A stretch of 61,679 bases of DNA from Candidatus Methanobinarius endosymbioticus (GTDB taxonomy: Archaea > Methanobacteriota > Methanobacteria > Methanobacteriales > Methanobacteriaceae), in contig NIZT01000001.1 in the NCBI GenBank assembly GCA_003315655.1, forward strand, positions 1-61,679, in the 5' to 3' direction. A model generated the notes under the pieces. The model was not told the DNA's origin. It did not search any database and worked only from the letters and a program-made list of their open reading frames with translations. Position 1 is the stretch's first letter. Each line of letters opens with the position of its first letter. A program made the translations under genes and the position numbers. Shown here piece after piece: positions 51,157 to 60,963 of this stretch.

Positions 51157-51495
51157 TTATTAAATTAATTTAAGTTAATGTAAATTCATGTTAATTAATT
51201 TTAAATTCTAATTATTAGAATTTAAAATTATTTTTTAAAATTTCATATATTTTATATATTTCTATTTTTTTATTTTTTATTATATAATATAATAAAATCA
51301 TATTTAATCAAATTTCATTATTTTCTTTTTTACTTTTTATCTTTTTAATTTCTCATTTTTTTCATTTTTATTATATATTATAGCTTTTTCAGTGAATTTA
51401 ACAGAGAATATTGTGTTAATCGTTGTTTTAAACTATTTTTTGATTTTATGAATAAATATTCAATAAATATTATCAATTGTTCTTATAACAACAAA

Positions 51496-51505
51496 TTTAT
51501 ATATG
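51496..51505 (+). promoter_or_regulatory. TATA box of the candidate RNA
   Basis: TTTATATATG with an A-rich stretch just before it. Its centre is about 27 bases before the 5' base of the RNA stem at 51527, the distance at which archaeal RNA polymerase starts. Confidence 0.5.
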
Positions 51506-51526
51506 ATAAAAGTTAAATTATATATT

Positions 51527-51604
51527 GTTCTAAGGTGGGGAATGGGATTATTTTTTCAAAGGATTTTCACTCCCTATATATTGAGTCTATTTTCCCCTTA
51601 GAAC
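51527..51604 (+). ncRNA. Candidate 78-base small RNA
   Basis: The two ends form a perfect 9-bp helix: GTTCTAAGG (51527-51535) with CCTTAGAAC (51596-51604). After a 3-base bulge, GGAA pairs with TTCC. Inside, GGGA (about 51544) can pair with TCCC (about 51571). It is distinctly richer in G and C than its surroundings, and a TATA box lies at the right distance upstream. It has tRNA-like size and an acceptor-like stem, but no T-loop or anticodon arm, so it is not a tRNA. The family is unknown. Confidence 0.5.
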
Positions 51605-52007
51605 ATTTACTATAAAATTAACAAAATGATCGTTAGTTAAAATAATTTATTCTTTCAATATATTCTTTTCTTTTTACTTTTCAAATTCTTTTATTGTATC
51701 AATTTTTATTTTTAATTGTCTAATTTTTAAATATATTTAAAATATAAAAAAAATATTTGAATATAATAAATTAATAGATTTAAACTATTTAAATTACTTA
51801 AACCATTAAAATTATCAAATTATTTAAGAAATTATTGCATTTAAATTATTTAATATATTAAAATTATCAAATTATATAAAGAAAAATTTTTTATAATAAT
51901 AAATCTTTAAAAAACAATATTTATCATAATTTTGTAATAGATAATTATATTAATGAAAAAATATATAGAAAATTTATTAATACAAACTATAAAGGAAATA
52001 TGAAAGA

Positions 52008-52190
52008 ATGACTGAAAATGATACAAATGGAAGTAAATACTTGTGTGAAATGTGTGGATACATATATGATCCAGCTGAAGGAGATCCGGATAATGGTGTA
52101 GAACCTGAAACTTCTTTTGATGATTTACCGGACGATTGGGTTTGCCCAATGTGTGGTGTTGGTAAAGACGATTTCACAAAACAAGATTAA
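52008..52190 (+). CDS. Rubredoxin
   Basis: A 60-residue rubredoxin: [20 protein letters not shown], then [13 protein letters not shown]. Cysteines at CEMC and CPMC hold the iron. The [18 protein letters not shown] stretch is closer to the standard family sequence than the first rubredoxin, so the two are probably different in partner. It starts at ATG 52008. Confidence 0.95.
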   Translation: MTENDTNGSKYLCEMCGYIYDPAEGDPDNGVEPETSFDDLPDDWVCPMCGVGKDDFTKQD

Positions 52191-52395
52191 ATGATTTTAT
52201 ATTAAAATTTAATATCTTATTTTTACATTCTTAATTATTTTTATTATTATTATTTTTTTATTAATATAATTTACATATAAATTTAAATATGTATGAAAAA
52301 AGTTATCATATGGACATAATATGAATATAATAGGACTATCATAGAGTATATTAATATATTTTGTTATTAGATATTATATGGATCTATAAATTATT

Positions 52396-53307
52396 TTATT
52401 TATCAATATTTAATTTTTTCAATTCTTTTTCTATAAAATTAGAAGATTTTAATATATTATTTTTATATTGAGGGATAATATCTTTTATAAAGTCCATAAA
52501 AGAATCAGGTATGTCAATAGAATCTTTATCAGGAGAATCATGGGAATTTTTATCATCTAAAATATTCTTTTCCTTCTTTTTATTTAGAATATCTACTTTA
52601 GAACTTATTTTTTGAGGAATATTATCTAAAAATGAATCTATCCAATCATTGGAAACATTGATAAATGGATTAACAACTTTTGTTTTATCATTCAATTGTT
52701 TTTCATGAGGTATACCATTTCCTTTAAAAAATGAAGATAATATCGATTCAACTTTTTCATCTAAAGTTAAAGGTGTAAAAACAGAATTAATCATCATGGT
52801 TTTATCTTCTTCATTTATAATTCTTAAATCATTTTTTTTTTCAATTTTATTTAATTCAATCTTTAGTGATTTTGAATAATTATCTGAAAATAAAGATGAT
52901 AAATCATTGGTATCAAATTCATATTCAATAATATTTATTCCATATTTTCTACTATATGGTTCTAAAACTATTTTTAATAAATAATCTACTCTATTTTTAG
53001 GTTTTAAAATAAGAACATTATCTTTAGGAGCTATTTCATTAGCTATTATCTCTGAAAATTTTATACAAATTTTTCTAAGAAGTGTTGAACTAATTATATC
53101 CATTTCAGGATAATATTTTTTAAATATTTCTTGTCGTTTTTTAGAAAACTTAGCAAATCTTTGATCATTGATATATATCAGGTTATGTGTATAGCTAATA
53201 TATCGTGTATCAATACCAATCATCCCAAGTAATTTTAAAACTTCCTTTTTTTTCTTTTTATTATCTTGTTTTTTGATCTTTGTTTCTTTATTCATGATAA
53301 TTTCCAT
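52396..53307 (-). CDS. Unknown protein downstream of aroE
   Basis: A 303-residue soluble protein, 18 bases after aroE on the same strand and probably co-transcribed. A lysine-rich N-terminus (NKETKIKKQDNKKKKKEVLK) precedes an alpha/beta domain: VLKLLGMIGIDTRYISYTHNL, NDQRFAKFSKKRQEIFKKYYP, and APKDNVLILKPKNRVDYLLKIVLEPYSRKYGINIIEYEFDT, which looks like a Rossmann-like or PP-loop-like core lacking its catalytic motif. The rest is charged and low-complexity. The start may instead be four codons in (ATG 53295). I do not recognise the family. Confidence 0.7.
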   Translation of the reverse strand: MEIIMNKETKIKKQDNKKKKKEVLKLLGMIGIDTRYISYTHNLIYINDQRFAKFSKKRQEIFKKYYPEMDIISSTLLRKICIKFSEIIANEIAPKDNVLILKPKNRVDYLLKIVLEPYSRKYGINIIEYEFDTNDLSSLFSDNYSKSLKIELNKIEKKNDLRIINEEDKTMMINSVFTPLTLDEKVESILSSFFKGNGIPHEKQLNDKTKVVNPFINVSNDWIDSFLDNIPQKISSKVDILNKKKEKNILDDKNSHDSPDKDSIDIPDSFMDFIKDIIPQYKNNILKSSNFIEKELKKLNIDK

Positions 53308-53325
53308 TTATAATTACAAATTAGT

Positions 53326-54234
53326 TTAATCTTTTATAGCTTCCATCAATGCTTTTTCCATAACATCTAATGGAGCTTCTTCACCCGTCCATATTTTAAA
53401 GTTTTCTGCTCCTTGATATAATAACATTTTTATTCCAGAAACACAGGTAGCATTAACTTTTTTAGCTTCTTTAAGAAGACAAGTTTCAATAGGATTATAA
53501 ACTATGTCATTGACAATTAAATCTGAATGCATAATTTCTTTTGTAGCTACTGGAATATCCTCTACATTAAGGTGCATTCCTATAGGAGTGGTATCGATTA
53601 AAATATCAGCATCTTTTAATGCATTTGGAAGATCATCTAAACCTCCATGTTCAAAGTTTAAATCAATATGAGTAAAGTCTATTGTGATATCGTCTAATTT
53701 AGAGTGATCTGCGAAATCTGCAGAAAGAAGTGTTTTTATATCATATACTAATGATTCAGCTTTTTTAGCACTTCTATTTACCATGGTTAAGTTATTTACT
53801 TCTTCAATAGCCAATTGAAAAGCTATAGCTCTTGCAGCTCCACCAGCACCAACAATAACCACATTTTTATTTTTAAGATTACAAACTTCTTCAATAGCTT
53901 TAATTGCACCTATACAATCTGTGTTATATCCTTTAGATTTCCCATCTTTAAAATTGAGGGTATTAACTGCACCAATGAGATTTGCCATAACATCGAATTT
54001 ATCTAATTCATTGATCACTTTTTGTTTATGAGGAATAGTAACATTAAGTCCTTTAATATTAAATGCTTTAGCTCCAGTTATAGCTTCTTTCAGTTCATGT
54101 TTTTCTACTTTAAATGGAACATAAATATAATCCATATTTTTTGCTTTAAATGCAGCATTAAACATCATTGGTGAAAAGCTATGTTCTATAGGATCTCCAA
54201 TCACACCAATAACTTTTGTTGTTCCATATATCAT
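53326..54234 (-). CDS. aroE: Shikimate dehydrogenase
   Basis: Reduces 3-dehydroshikimate to shikimate with NADPH, for aromatic amino acids, 302 residues. The substrate site is HSFSPMMFNAAF and NVTIPHK with catalytic Lys70; Asp106 is in GYNTDCIGA. The NADP loop is VVIVGAGGAARAIAFQLA with VNRSAKKAE. The start ATG 54234 has AAGGGGG before it. There is an extra loop around residues 186-203 (DDITIDFTHIDLNFEHGG). It is intact. Confidence 0.95.
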   Translation of the reverse strand: MIYGTTKVIGVIGDPIEHSFSPMMFNAAFKAKNMDYIYVPFKVEKHELKEAITGAKAFNIKGLNVTIPHKQKVINELDKFDVMANLIGAVNTLNFKDGKSKGYNTDCIGAIKAIEEVCNLKNKNVVIVGAGGAARAIAFQLAIEEVNNLTMVNRSAKKAESLVYDIKTLLSADFADHSKLDDITIDFTHIDLNFEHGGLDDLPNALKDADILIDTTPIGMHLNVEDIPVATKEIMHSDLIVNDIVYNPIETCLLKEAKKVNATCVSGIKMLLYQGAENFKIWTGEEAPLDVMEKALMEAIKD

Positions 54235-54624
54235 TTATTTAACCCCCTTATTTTTGTTTGTTTTTAAATTTTGTTTATTGTTTTTTTATAAATTATTAAA
54301 TAATATTATAATAATTTATATAATAAATTAATATAACATTTTACATTTAAATTTAGATTCAGTTTTAAATCCTGATTATATTAAATATTGACATTAATTT
54401 AGATTAAATTTAAAATTCAGTTTTTATATTAAAATTTAAGTTCAATTTTTATAAAGTCAAATATAATTATATACTTTGATTTATATATAATTTAATGTTG
54501 TAAATTTATTATAATCTTTATTATAAATTATATTTAGTAATATATAATAATTAATAATCACAATTATATCATAGATTAAATTAAATATATAATTTAATTC
54601 ATATTTTATCATGGAGGAATATTA
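54235..54624. other. Divergent spacer between aroE and hisS
   Basis: A/T-rich spacer with no gene. It must hold two divergent promoters; several TATATAAT-like runs are candidates and I cannot choose between them. Confidence 0.35.
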
Positions 54625-55923
54625 TTGGAATTTAAAAAACCTCGAGGAACAAGAGACTTTCTTTTTGATGAAATGAGAGAAAGAAAAGAAACAGAAAACA
54701 TATTAAGAAAAGTCTTTGAAAATTATGCTTATCAAGAAATAAAAACACCTTTATTTGAAGATCTATCACTTTTTACCACAAAATCAGGAGAACAAATTGT
54801 AGATCAACTTTACAATTTTAAAGATAAATCTGATCGTGAAATTGCTCTTAGGCCAGAAATAACAGCTCCAGTAGTTAGATTATATACTAATGAGCTTCAA
54901 AAAACTGCTAAACCAATCAAACTCTATTATTTTGGTAGCTGTTTTAGATATGAAAGACCTCAAAAAGGAAGGTTTCGTCAATTTTGGCAATTTGGTTGTG
55001 AGTTAATAGGTGCTAAATCTCCAGAAGGTGAAGCTGAAGTTATAGCTATGGCTGAACAGTCACTTGAAGATTTAGGAATATCTACAGTTGAAATTCATAT
55101 AAATCATTTAGGGATTATAAGAGCTTTATTTAAACATTTCAATATTGATACTGAGATTCAAGAACAAATAATTCTTTTGATAGATAAAGGAGATAAAAAA
55201 TTATTTACTAAAGAATTAACAGAAAATGATATCGTTGATGATTCTAAATTAAAAGATATATTGATTAAACTCATTGATTTTGTAGGAAATGAATCTGTTT
55301 TAAATGATATTGATAATCTTTTAAAAGATTATGAAGAAACAAATGAATCTATAGCAGAATTTAAACAATTGATTGATTATTTAAAAAGCTTTAATGTATC
55401 AAATTATACTATAAATTTGGGAATAGCTAGAGGCTTAGATTATTATACTGGCATAGTTTTTGAAATTTATGTTCCAGAATTAGGTGCTCAAAAACAAGTA
55501 GCTGGTGGTGGTAGCTATAATCTTGTAGAGCTATTTGGTGGAGAAAAAATAGAATCTACAGGTTTTGCATTTGGTTTTGATCGTTTGATGAATGTAATTG
55601 AACATGATAAAACTAAAAACAAAGAAAAAAATGAGGATACTTCTATAGTTGATGTATTTATAGCTCCTATTTCTAAAGATACTAGAGAAAAGTCCTTTGA
55701 AATTGGTCAAATTCTTAGAAATTCTAATATTTCTACAGAAATAGATCTTTCAAGAAAAAAATTCAAAAAACTTCTTATCACAGCTAATAAACTTAATGCT
55801 AAATATGTTATATTAGTTGGAGAGGATGAATTAGAGAAGGATAGTGTTACAATAAAGAATATGGCATCTGGTGATCAAGAACTAGTAGCTATTGATGATA
55901 TTCTTGATTATATCAATTTATAA
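54625..55923 (+). CDS. hisS: Histidyl-tRNA synthetase
   Basis: A class II synthetase, 432 residues. It begins (M)EFKKPRGTRDFLFDEMRERKE. Motif 2 is GSCFRYERPQKGRFRQFWQFGCELIG; the histidine-binding loops are ARGLDYYTGIVFEIYVPELG and GGGSYNLVELFGG; motif 3 is STGFAFGFDRLM. The C-terminal anticodon-binding domain is complete. The start is TTG 54625 behind GGAGG. It is intact over 1.3 kb. Confidence 0.97.
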   Translation: MEFKKPRGTRDFLFDEMRERKETENILRKVFENYAYQEIKTPLFEDLSLFTTKSGEQIVDQLYNFKDKSDREIALRPEITAPVVRLYTNELQKTAKPIKLYYFGSCFRYERPQKGRFRQFWQFGCELIGAKSPEGEAEVIAMAEQSLEDLGISTVEIHINHLGIIRALFKHFNIDTEIQEQIILLIDKGDKKLFTKELTENDIVDDSKLKDILIKLIDFVGNESVLNDIDNLLKDYEETNESIAEFKQLIDYLKSFNVSNYTINLGIARGLDYYTGIVFEIYVPELGAQKQVAGGGSYNLVELFGGEKIESTGFAFGFDRLMNVIEHDKTKNKEKNEDTSIVDVFIAPISKDTREKSFEIGQILRNSNISTEIDLSRKKFKKLLITANKLNAKYVILVGEDELEKDSVTIKNMASGDQELVAIDDILDYINL

Positions 55924-56227
55924 TTATGAATTATGTACTTATATATACTTATATAATTTATTTAAAATCAAATGGTCTGATAATTTTATCAGTTTTATAA
56001 TTTTATCAAATTTTTTTAATTAAAATTATTAAATATTATTTTTAAAATTATTATTTTATATTTATTTTATAATAAAAAATCATGAAAAAGTAATAAAAAT
56101 AGCAAATTATTATACTAAAATAACATATATATGTATAGGTGAACTATATTGTTTTGAGGGTAAATTATAGTAAATAGTGTATATGGCTTATTAATATAAG
56201 TAAGAAAATTTGTTGTGAGGTTATATT
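55924..56227. other. A/T-rich spacer
   Basis: No gene is seen. TAACATATATATG near 56118 and a G-rich patch (TTTTGAGGGTAA) near 56151 are the only breaks in the A/T pattern. Confidence 0.3.
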
Positions 56228-56428
56228 ATAAGAATTTACTCTATTGAAGACCTAATTAAAATTCTCAAAAAATTAAGAAAACAAAAAAATTTTCATATAA
56301 TTGAAATCAAACATTTTATATTAAACACAGAAAGGAAATATTGCGGTATTAACATAACTTATCTGCTATTAAAAACATATGCTCCCTTGAAAATATTACA
56401 TCAAGATTATAATAAATTTAAATTTTAG
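56228..56428 (+). pseudogene. 66-codon open frame lacking a start codon
   Basis: GTGAGGTT (56215-56222) looks like a ribosome site, but the open frame behind it has only ATT (56225) or ATA (56228) where a start is expected. It reads RIYSIEDLIKILKKLRKQKN, FHIIEIKHFILNTERKYCGIN and so on to TAG 56426-56428. Composition is protein-like, with no low-complexity run. It may be a small gene that lost its ATG, or chance. I do not recognise the family. Confidence 0.35.
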
Positions 56429-56455
56429 TAAAATTAGAATTTTTAAGAATAACTT

Positions 56456-57250
56456 CAGAAAATCCAAGATACAATGCTCCCATGAGTATCATTAGCATAA
56501 TTACTAATGAAAACACAACCATCAATGATTATTGTTTCACTGGAAACTCTTACAGCCCCTCCTGTTGGAGCATAATTATTTTCAAAAATACAATTAAGCA
56601 ACTGATGCCCAATAGTATTAGTCCTGAAATTAACCGCTCCAGCTGTGGTTAATGCAAAATTAGCACGAAATATACATCCAATCATAGTAGTATTGCCCCA
56701 ATGAGTATCTAATGCGCTTCCTTTCAACTAAATCATCACTATCATCAAAGCCACCTTCATTATTAATAAAAGTAGAATATAAAACTTTACAGTTATCTAC
56801 ACCAGATCTTATAAAAACAGCTTCACCACTACCCCAGTATTATCACGAATAGTACAATATTCAATATTAATTGTATTTTTAGCAGCTATAGCTCCACCAG
56901 AGCTAGTTCCAGAGTTTACCATTTATAAAATTAATAAAACAAAAATTAACTGTTGAATCATTACTAACAATGATCATACGACTTAAACTTTGAGCATTTA
57001 ATGTAGCTCGATCTGAATTAGATCTACCACTAATAGTGAGATTTTGTTTATTATTAACAATAATTTGAGCATCACTACCTAGATAAGTTCTATTACCTAA
57101 TAGGATAATATCTCCATCAGAACAACTATCAATAGTAGTTTGAATATCTGAAAAATCAGTACCACTTACAACATGATCAATAGCATTTACGCACGAAAAA
57201 GAAACAAAAATAGAATGCTCATTAAAATTATAATTTTTCTATTAAATATG
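56456..57250 (-). pseudogene. Adhesin-like beta-helix protein, degraded and truncated
   Basis: Read on the reverse strand. A signal peptide region near 57200-57240 (MSILFLFLF) is followed by a frameshift into NAIDHVVSGTDFSDIQTTID, then DGDIILLGNRTYLGSDAQI, NLTISGRSNSDRATLNAQS and FCFINFINGK. More shifts precede GSGEAVFIRSGVDNCKVLYS and FINNEGGFDDSDD. The last open part (56455-56727) reads MIGCIFRANFALTTAGAVNF, LLNCIFENNYAPTGGAVRV, IDGCVFISNYANDTHG. These repeats are the polymorphic beta-helix kind of Methanobrevibacter adhesin-like proteins. At least four lesions; it stops far short of the usual size. Confidence 0.8.
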
Positions 57251-57269
57251 ATCTCATTAATCACAATCT

Positions 57270-57598
57270 TATCATTATATATTTAGGACGAACCCATGAT
57301 TAACTTATATGTCACAAATCTTTTACTTAAGTCACCCCACTTAAAATATTAAGATTATTTTCTACTTACCAAACATAAAACATCATAAAACTTTTTTTAA
57401 AAATATTAATTACTCTTATAACTTTAACTATAATTTGTATTACTTAAAATTAAATGTAAATTATATAACATATAAGCTTTTCTAAAAGTTTTCAACAAAA
57501 TAAAATAGTTTTTATAAATAATAAAAATAAAATAATATAAATCTAATTTATACTTAACTAAAAGAAACAAAACTTAATAGCTAAGCATAATAGTATAA
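57270..57598. other. Spacer
   Basis: No gene is seen. AAGTCACCCCACTTAA near 57338-57353 is a small inverted repeat (AAGT/ACTT) in otherwise A/T-rich DNA. Confidence 0.3.
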
Positions 57599-59530
57599 TT
57601 AAGATTTAAACTTAACCACTATTGGAATATTCATATCAATAGCATCTAAAAGTATATCAGTGATTTCCAGACCTTGTTTTAGTTTAACTAATCCTTTTTT
57701 ACCTACTGTCCCTGTGAATAAATAATCATCTTTAACTAAAACATCAAATTCATTACCAATATGTTCATATCCTAGGTTTAAAATGAGATGTTTACTAGAT
57801 ATTTCATAGGTTAATTCAAAGCTATTGTTTATTTGACCTTCAGGTTTATAGCTATTATTATTACTATTATTTTCATTATAATTAGCTAAAGATTCTATTG
57901 GTTCTACTCCAATACTAATTCCTACTTTTCTTTCAAGATCATCGATTTTTTTACCATTTTTACCAATGATTTTAGGAATATATTTTTCATTTATATAAAT
58001 TTTAATTCTATCATTAGAAATTAACTCTGCAACTACTGTAGCTTTAGGAACTACTTTTTTAACTGCTCTAATCACTTTTTTTTCAACAATTTTATCTACA
58101 GCTGATTTTTTATTGTCTTTAGAATTATCTTGAACTAAATCAACATCCATCACTATGGTTTGCTCACCATAAGTATAAATCTCATTCTTTAAATCACCTG
58201 TTTCAAAATTTCGAACTTCAATGACTGGTCTAGCTAAATCAACTTCTTGCATTCCTGAAGGAACTTTTACAGTTAAATTTGTTTCATAGATAGCTTTAAT
58301 TTCACCATCTTCAATATAAAGTGTTGTATCTACTATTGATGGTATAATTCCTAGCTCTATTCTTGCAGCTATTCTTTGAATAGAATCTATAGGACGATTT
58401 GCGTGAACAACACCGATCATTCCTACACCAGCTAATCTCATATCTGCAAAGATATTAAAATCATGATTTTTTCTAAGTTCATCATAGATAGTAAAATCAG
58501 GTCTAACAAGTAAAAGAATATCAGCTGTTTTTTCCATGTCTCCATCTAAAGGAGCATATTGTGTTATTTCATCTCCAACTTGTAAATCTCTAGGAGATTC
58601 CATAGTTTTAACGATTTGATTCATTTCTTCAGAGAAAAATTTAGCTATAGCTTGAGCAAAAGTACTTTTACCAGCTCCTGGAGAACCTGAAATAAGAATT
58701 CCATGAGCTGAATTTCTAAGTCTATCAAATAATTTATCAGAAAGTTTATAATCATCTAGTGAAACTTCAGCTACTGGTCTTACAGCTGTAATTTCCATTC
58801 CTTCTGAAAATGGAGGAGTAGCTATAGATATCCTATATTCTCTTGATTGAACTACAGTAGCTCCTTTTTCATCTACTTCCAAATATGTTTTAAAGTCATG
58901 TCTAGATTTTTCAATAATTTCTTCAGCTAACTTTTCAAGATAATCATAGGTACTAAGACGAGATTCTAGTTTTACAAGATTAATGTTTCCTGGTTTTCCC
59001 TTTTTAGCCATTGGAACAACATTTTCTTTCAGATGAACAGACATTGTTTCATCATCAAAGTACTTAGATAGAGAAAGTTCTTCATTAGACCTATCTTCTT
59101 GCTTGACATAAATTACATTTATTGCTTGAGCTTTAGCTACTTCACTTTGAATTTTATCAGAAGTTATTAAGGTAGCTAATTCATTTTTTGCTACATCTCT
59201 AATAATAGCATCGATTTCACCTGTTTTAGAAAGTGAAATTTCATAGTTATTAGGTCTTTTCCCAACAAAAGTAATAGCTATTTTTCCTGAGTCAGCTAAT
59301 TTTTGCAGTTTTTTAAGTTCATTTAAACCTTTTTGTCCTATTAAATGACCTTTATTTGTTTGATATTCTAATTCAGCTACTACAGCTTCGGGAACTATAA
59401 TTTCTGAATAGTTAAACTCATTTTGATCCAATATTTTGGATATAGTTCCTTCAATTACTACACTAGTATCTGGAACTATCTTTTCCATTTTATCTTCATT
59501 TTCATTATTATAATCTTCAAAATAATCCAA
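57599..59530 (-). CDS. PIN-domain ATPase with KH domain (PINA-like)
   Basis: A 643-residue three-part protein. Residues ~18-140 are a PIN nuclease-like domain (VPDTSVVIEG with Asp21, EAVVAELE, GEIDAIIRDVA, LITSDK). Residues ~230-470 are a secretion-ATPase-like domain with Walker A GSPGAGKST (282-290), then TMESPRDLQVG and MRLAGVGMIGVVHANRPID. Residues ~500-540 hold a KH loop (YIPKIIGKNGKKIDDLERKVG). The orthologue in Sulfolobus (PINA) is reported to act on Holliday junctions. The start is TTG 59530 behind GGGG. An Asn-rich insert lies near residue 555. It is intact. Confidence 0.92.
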   Translation of the reverse strand: MDYFEDYNNENEDKMEKIVPDTSVVIEGTISKILDQNEFNYSEIIVPEAVVAELEYQTNKGHLIGQKGLNELKKLQKLADSGKIAITFVGKRPNNYEISLSKTGEIDAIIRDVAKNELATLITSDKIQSEVAKAQAINVIYVKQEDRSNEELSLSKYFDDETMSVHLKENVVPMAKKGKPGNINLVKLESRLSTYDYLEKLAEEIIEKSRHDFKTYLEVDEKGATVVQSREYRISIATPPFSEGMEITAVRPVAEVSLDDYKLSDKLFDRLRNSAHGILISGSPGAGKSTFAQAIAKFFSEEMNQIVKTMESPRDLQVGDEITQYAPLDGDMEKTADILLLVRPDFTIYDELRKNHDFNIFADMRLAGVGMIGVVHANRPIDSIQRIAARIELGIIPSIVDTTLYIEDGEIKAIYETNLTVKVPSGMQEVDLARPVIEVRNFETGDLKNEIYTYGEQTIVMDVDLVQDNSKDNKKSAVDKIVEKKVIRAVKKVVPKATVVAELISNDRIKIYINEKYIPKIIGKNGKKIDDLERKVGISIGVEPIESLANYNENNSNNNSYKPEGQINNSFELTYEISSKHLILNLGYEHIGNEFDVLVKDDYLFTGTVGKKGLVKLKQGLEITDILLDAIDMNIPIVVKFKS

Positions 59531-60212
59531 TTCTTTATCCCCATGTGTTTTTAAATTTCTTAGTATTAAATTTTCATTAATAATTGTATTTTTATTATTA
59601 AATTATCAGTTATTGTCAAATTATCATTATTATAATTGATATTACAATTTATATTATAATTTATTAGTATTATAATTATATATTATAATCATTAAATTAT
59701 TTTATATCTTCATTATATATGTAATAATATAATATATTAAATTATAGAATTATATATAATTAAAAATATTATTCTAGTATTTTATAGTATTTCTTTTATT
59801 TAAATTGTTTCATTCTAATAAAATTCTATTATCATTTTTTATATAATAAATAGTAAAATAAATAAATTATTTTTAAATATTATTAAATATTTTTTATAAA
59901 AACTCTCTAAAATTACTTAAATTAAAATTATATAGACTATATGAATATAAATCTATTAAAAATAAATGAAAAATGTGAAATTGAGGTTAAATGAATAAAG
60001 ATATAAACATTTAAACAAATAAATGAAATCTTTTTACTCAAAAACCTCTCGCTCATTACCACACAATGTATTATTTGTATTCATTAAATATATATTTTGT
60101 TATTTTTATTATTATAATAATAAATAGTATTATAGTAATATTTTTATAAAATAAAAAACATAATTATATATGCAGTTTCACCAAGTTAAAAAAAGAAAAA
60201 AATCATTGACTA
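59531..60212. other. Spacer before the small peptide gene
   Basis: About 680 bases without a gene, mostly A/T. GAGGTT near 59974 and AACCTC near 60046 could pair; the second lies in a C-rich patch (AACCTCTCGCTCATTACC) that stands out in composition. I could not build a convincing larger structure. Confidence 0.35.
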
Positions 60213-60234
60213 TTTATATATCTGAGAAGTCTCA
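60213..60234 (+). promoter_or_regulatory. TATA box with operator-like palindrome
   Basis: TTTATATAT (60213-60221) is the TATA box, and TGAGA-AG-TCTCA (60223-60234) follows at once. The palindrome lies between the TATA box and the expected start of transcription near 60240, where a bound repressor would block polymerase. Confidence 0.5.
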
Positions 60235-60287
60235 TTACAGCACTGAATCGCTGAACATTATCCTTAAAACTTGAGGAGGTGATACTC

Positions 60288-60386
60288 ATGAATTCAAAGT
60301 TAATATTATTTAGCATATGGTTTTTAAATAATTATTATCTTGAAATCGGAATATGTATCATAATTCTTCTTAATTTGTTTATTTAA
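60288..60386 (+). CDS. 32-residue hydrophobic peptide
   Basis: ATG 60288 sits seven bases after GAGGAGGTGAT, the most complete Shine-Dalgarno site in the window. The peptide reads MNSKLILFSIWFLNNYYLEI, then GICIIILLNLFI, which is nearly all hydrophobic and long enough for one membrane span. It has a TATA box with an operator-like palindrome upstream and a hairpin downstream, so it forms a complete transcription unit. Size and composition resemble type I toxins or small membrane regulators, but I recognise no family. Confidence 0.6.
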   Translation: MNSKLILFSIWFLNNYYLEIGICIIILLNLFI

Positions 60387-60407
60387 ATTATAATAAACAT
60401 GAAAAAG

Positions 60408-60431
60408 TTGGTTTCTGCACCATAAAACCAA
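60408..60431 (+). terminator. Hairpin after the small peptide gene
   Basis: TTGGTTT (60408-60414) and AAACCAA (60425-60431) pair perfectly over 7 bp with a 10-base loop. A T-run near 60466-60474 could complete a terminator. Confidence 0.45.
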
Positions 60432-60534
60432 ACCCAAAAAATTATTAAACTATTTTAAAAAATTATTTTTTTTTAGATTGTTTAAAATAATATTTTATTT
60501 CGAATAATTAATAATATAAAATAAATAATATTAA

Positions 60535-60963
60535 TTATTGTTTTCCATAAACATCTTCGGGATCAAAAAGTCTATCAGCTATGATTTTTAGGTCTGATTC
60601 ATCTAAATCTTCTAAATTTGTTTTAGATTCATTAATTTTATCAATATCTAATTCTCTAAAGAAACATGAATAATAACCTTCATGACAAGCTGCACCAGTT
60701 TGTTCTACTTTTAGAACAACAGTATCCATATCACAGTCAGTAAAAATTTCTTTTACCTTTTGAGTGTTACCAGAACTTTCACCTTTTAGCCAAAGTTTGT
60801 CACGAGAAGTACTCCAATAGTGTCCAATGCCAATTTTTAAAGTTTTAGTCAATGCTTCTTTATTCATATAAGCAACCATTAATACTTGAGAAGTTTTATA
60901 ATCCTGAACAACAGCTATTACCAATTTCTGCCCATTAACATCATGTTTAAAATTTATTTTAAT
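60535..60963 (-). CDS. hisI: Phosphoribosyl-AMP cyclohydrolase HisI
   Basis: Third step of histidine synthesis. Family motifs: VLMVAYMNKEAL, GIGHYWSTSRDKLWLKGESSGNTQKV, and the metal-site stretch TDCDMDTVVLKVEQTGAACHEGYYSCFF. The frame is open upstream of TTG 60924 through KINFKHDVNGQKLVIAVVQD, which is the family's true N-terminus, back to ATT 60961-60963 where ATG is expected; GGAG lies five to eight bases before it. So either ATT is used, or the start mutated and TTG 60924 now serves, removing about 13 residues. It is otherwise intact. Confidence 0.88.
   Translation of the reverse strand: MKINFKHDVNGQKLVIAVVQDYKTSQVLMVAYMNKEALTKTLKIGIGHYWSTSRDKLWLKGESSGNTQKVKEIFTDCDMDTVVLKVEQTGAACHEGYYSCFFRELDIDKINESKTNLEDLDESDLKIIADRLFDPEDVYGKQ

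Larger units (their letters stand above)
51157..52007. other. Spacer between two rubredoxins
   Basis: 850 bases with no protein gene. The candidate small RNA at 51527-51604 stands out as a G/C-richer patch in A/T-only DNA. T-runs follow it at 51648-51680. Confidence 0.45.

Noticed and set aside
51527-51604. tRNA gene
   Set aside because: End pairing and size fit, but there is no TTC-type T-loop, no D-arm and no anticodon stem.
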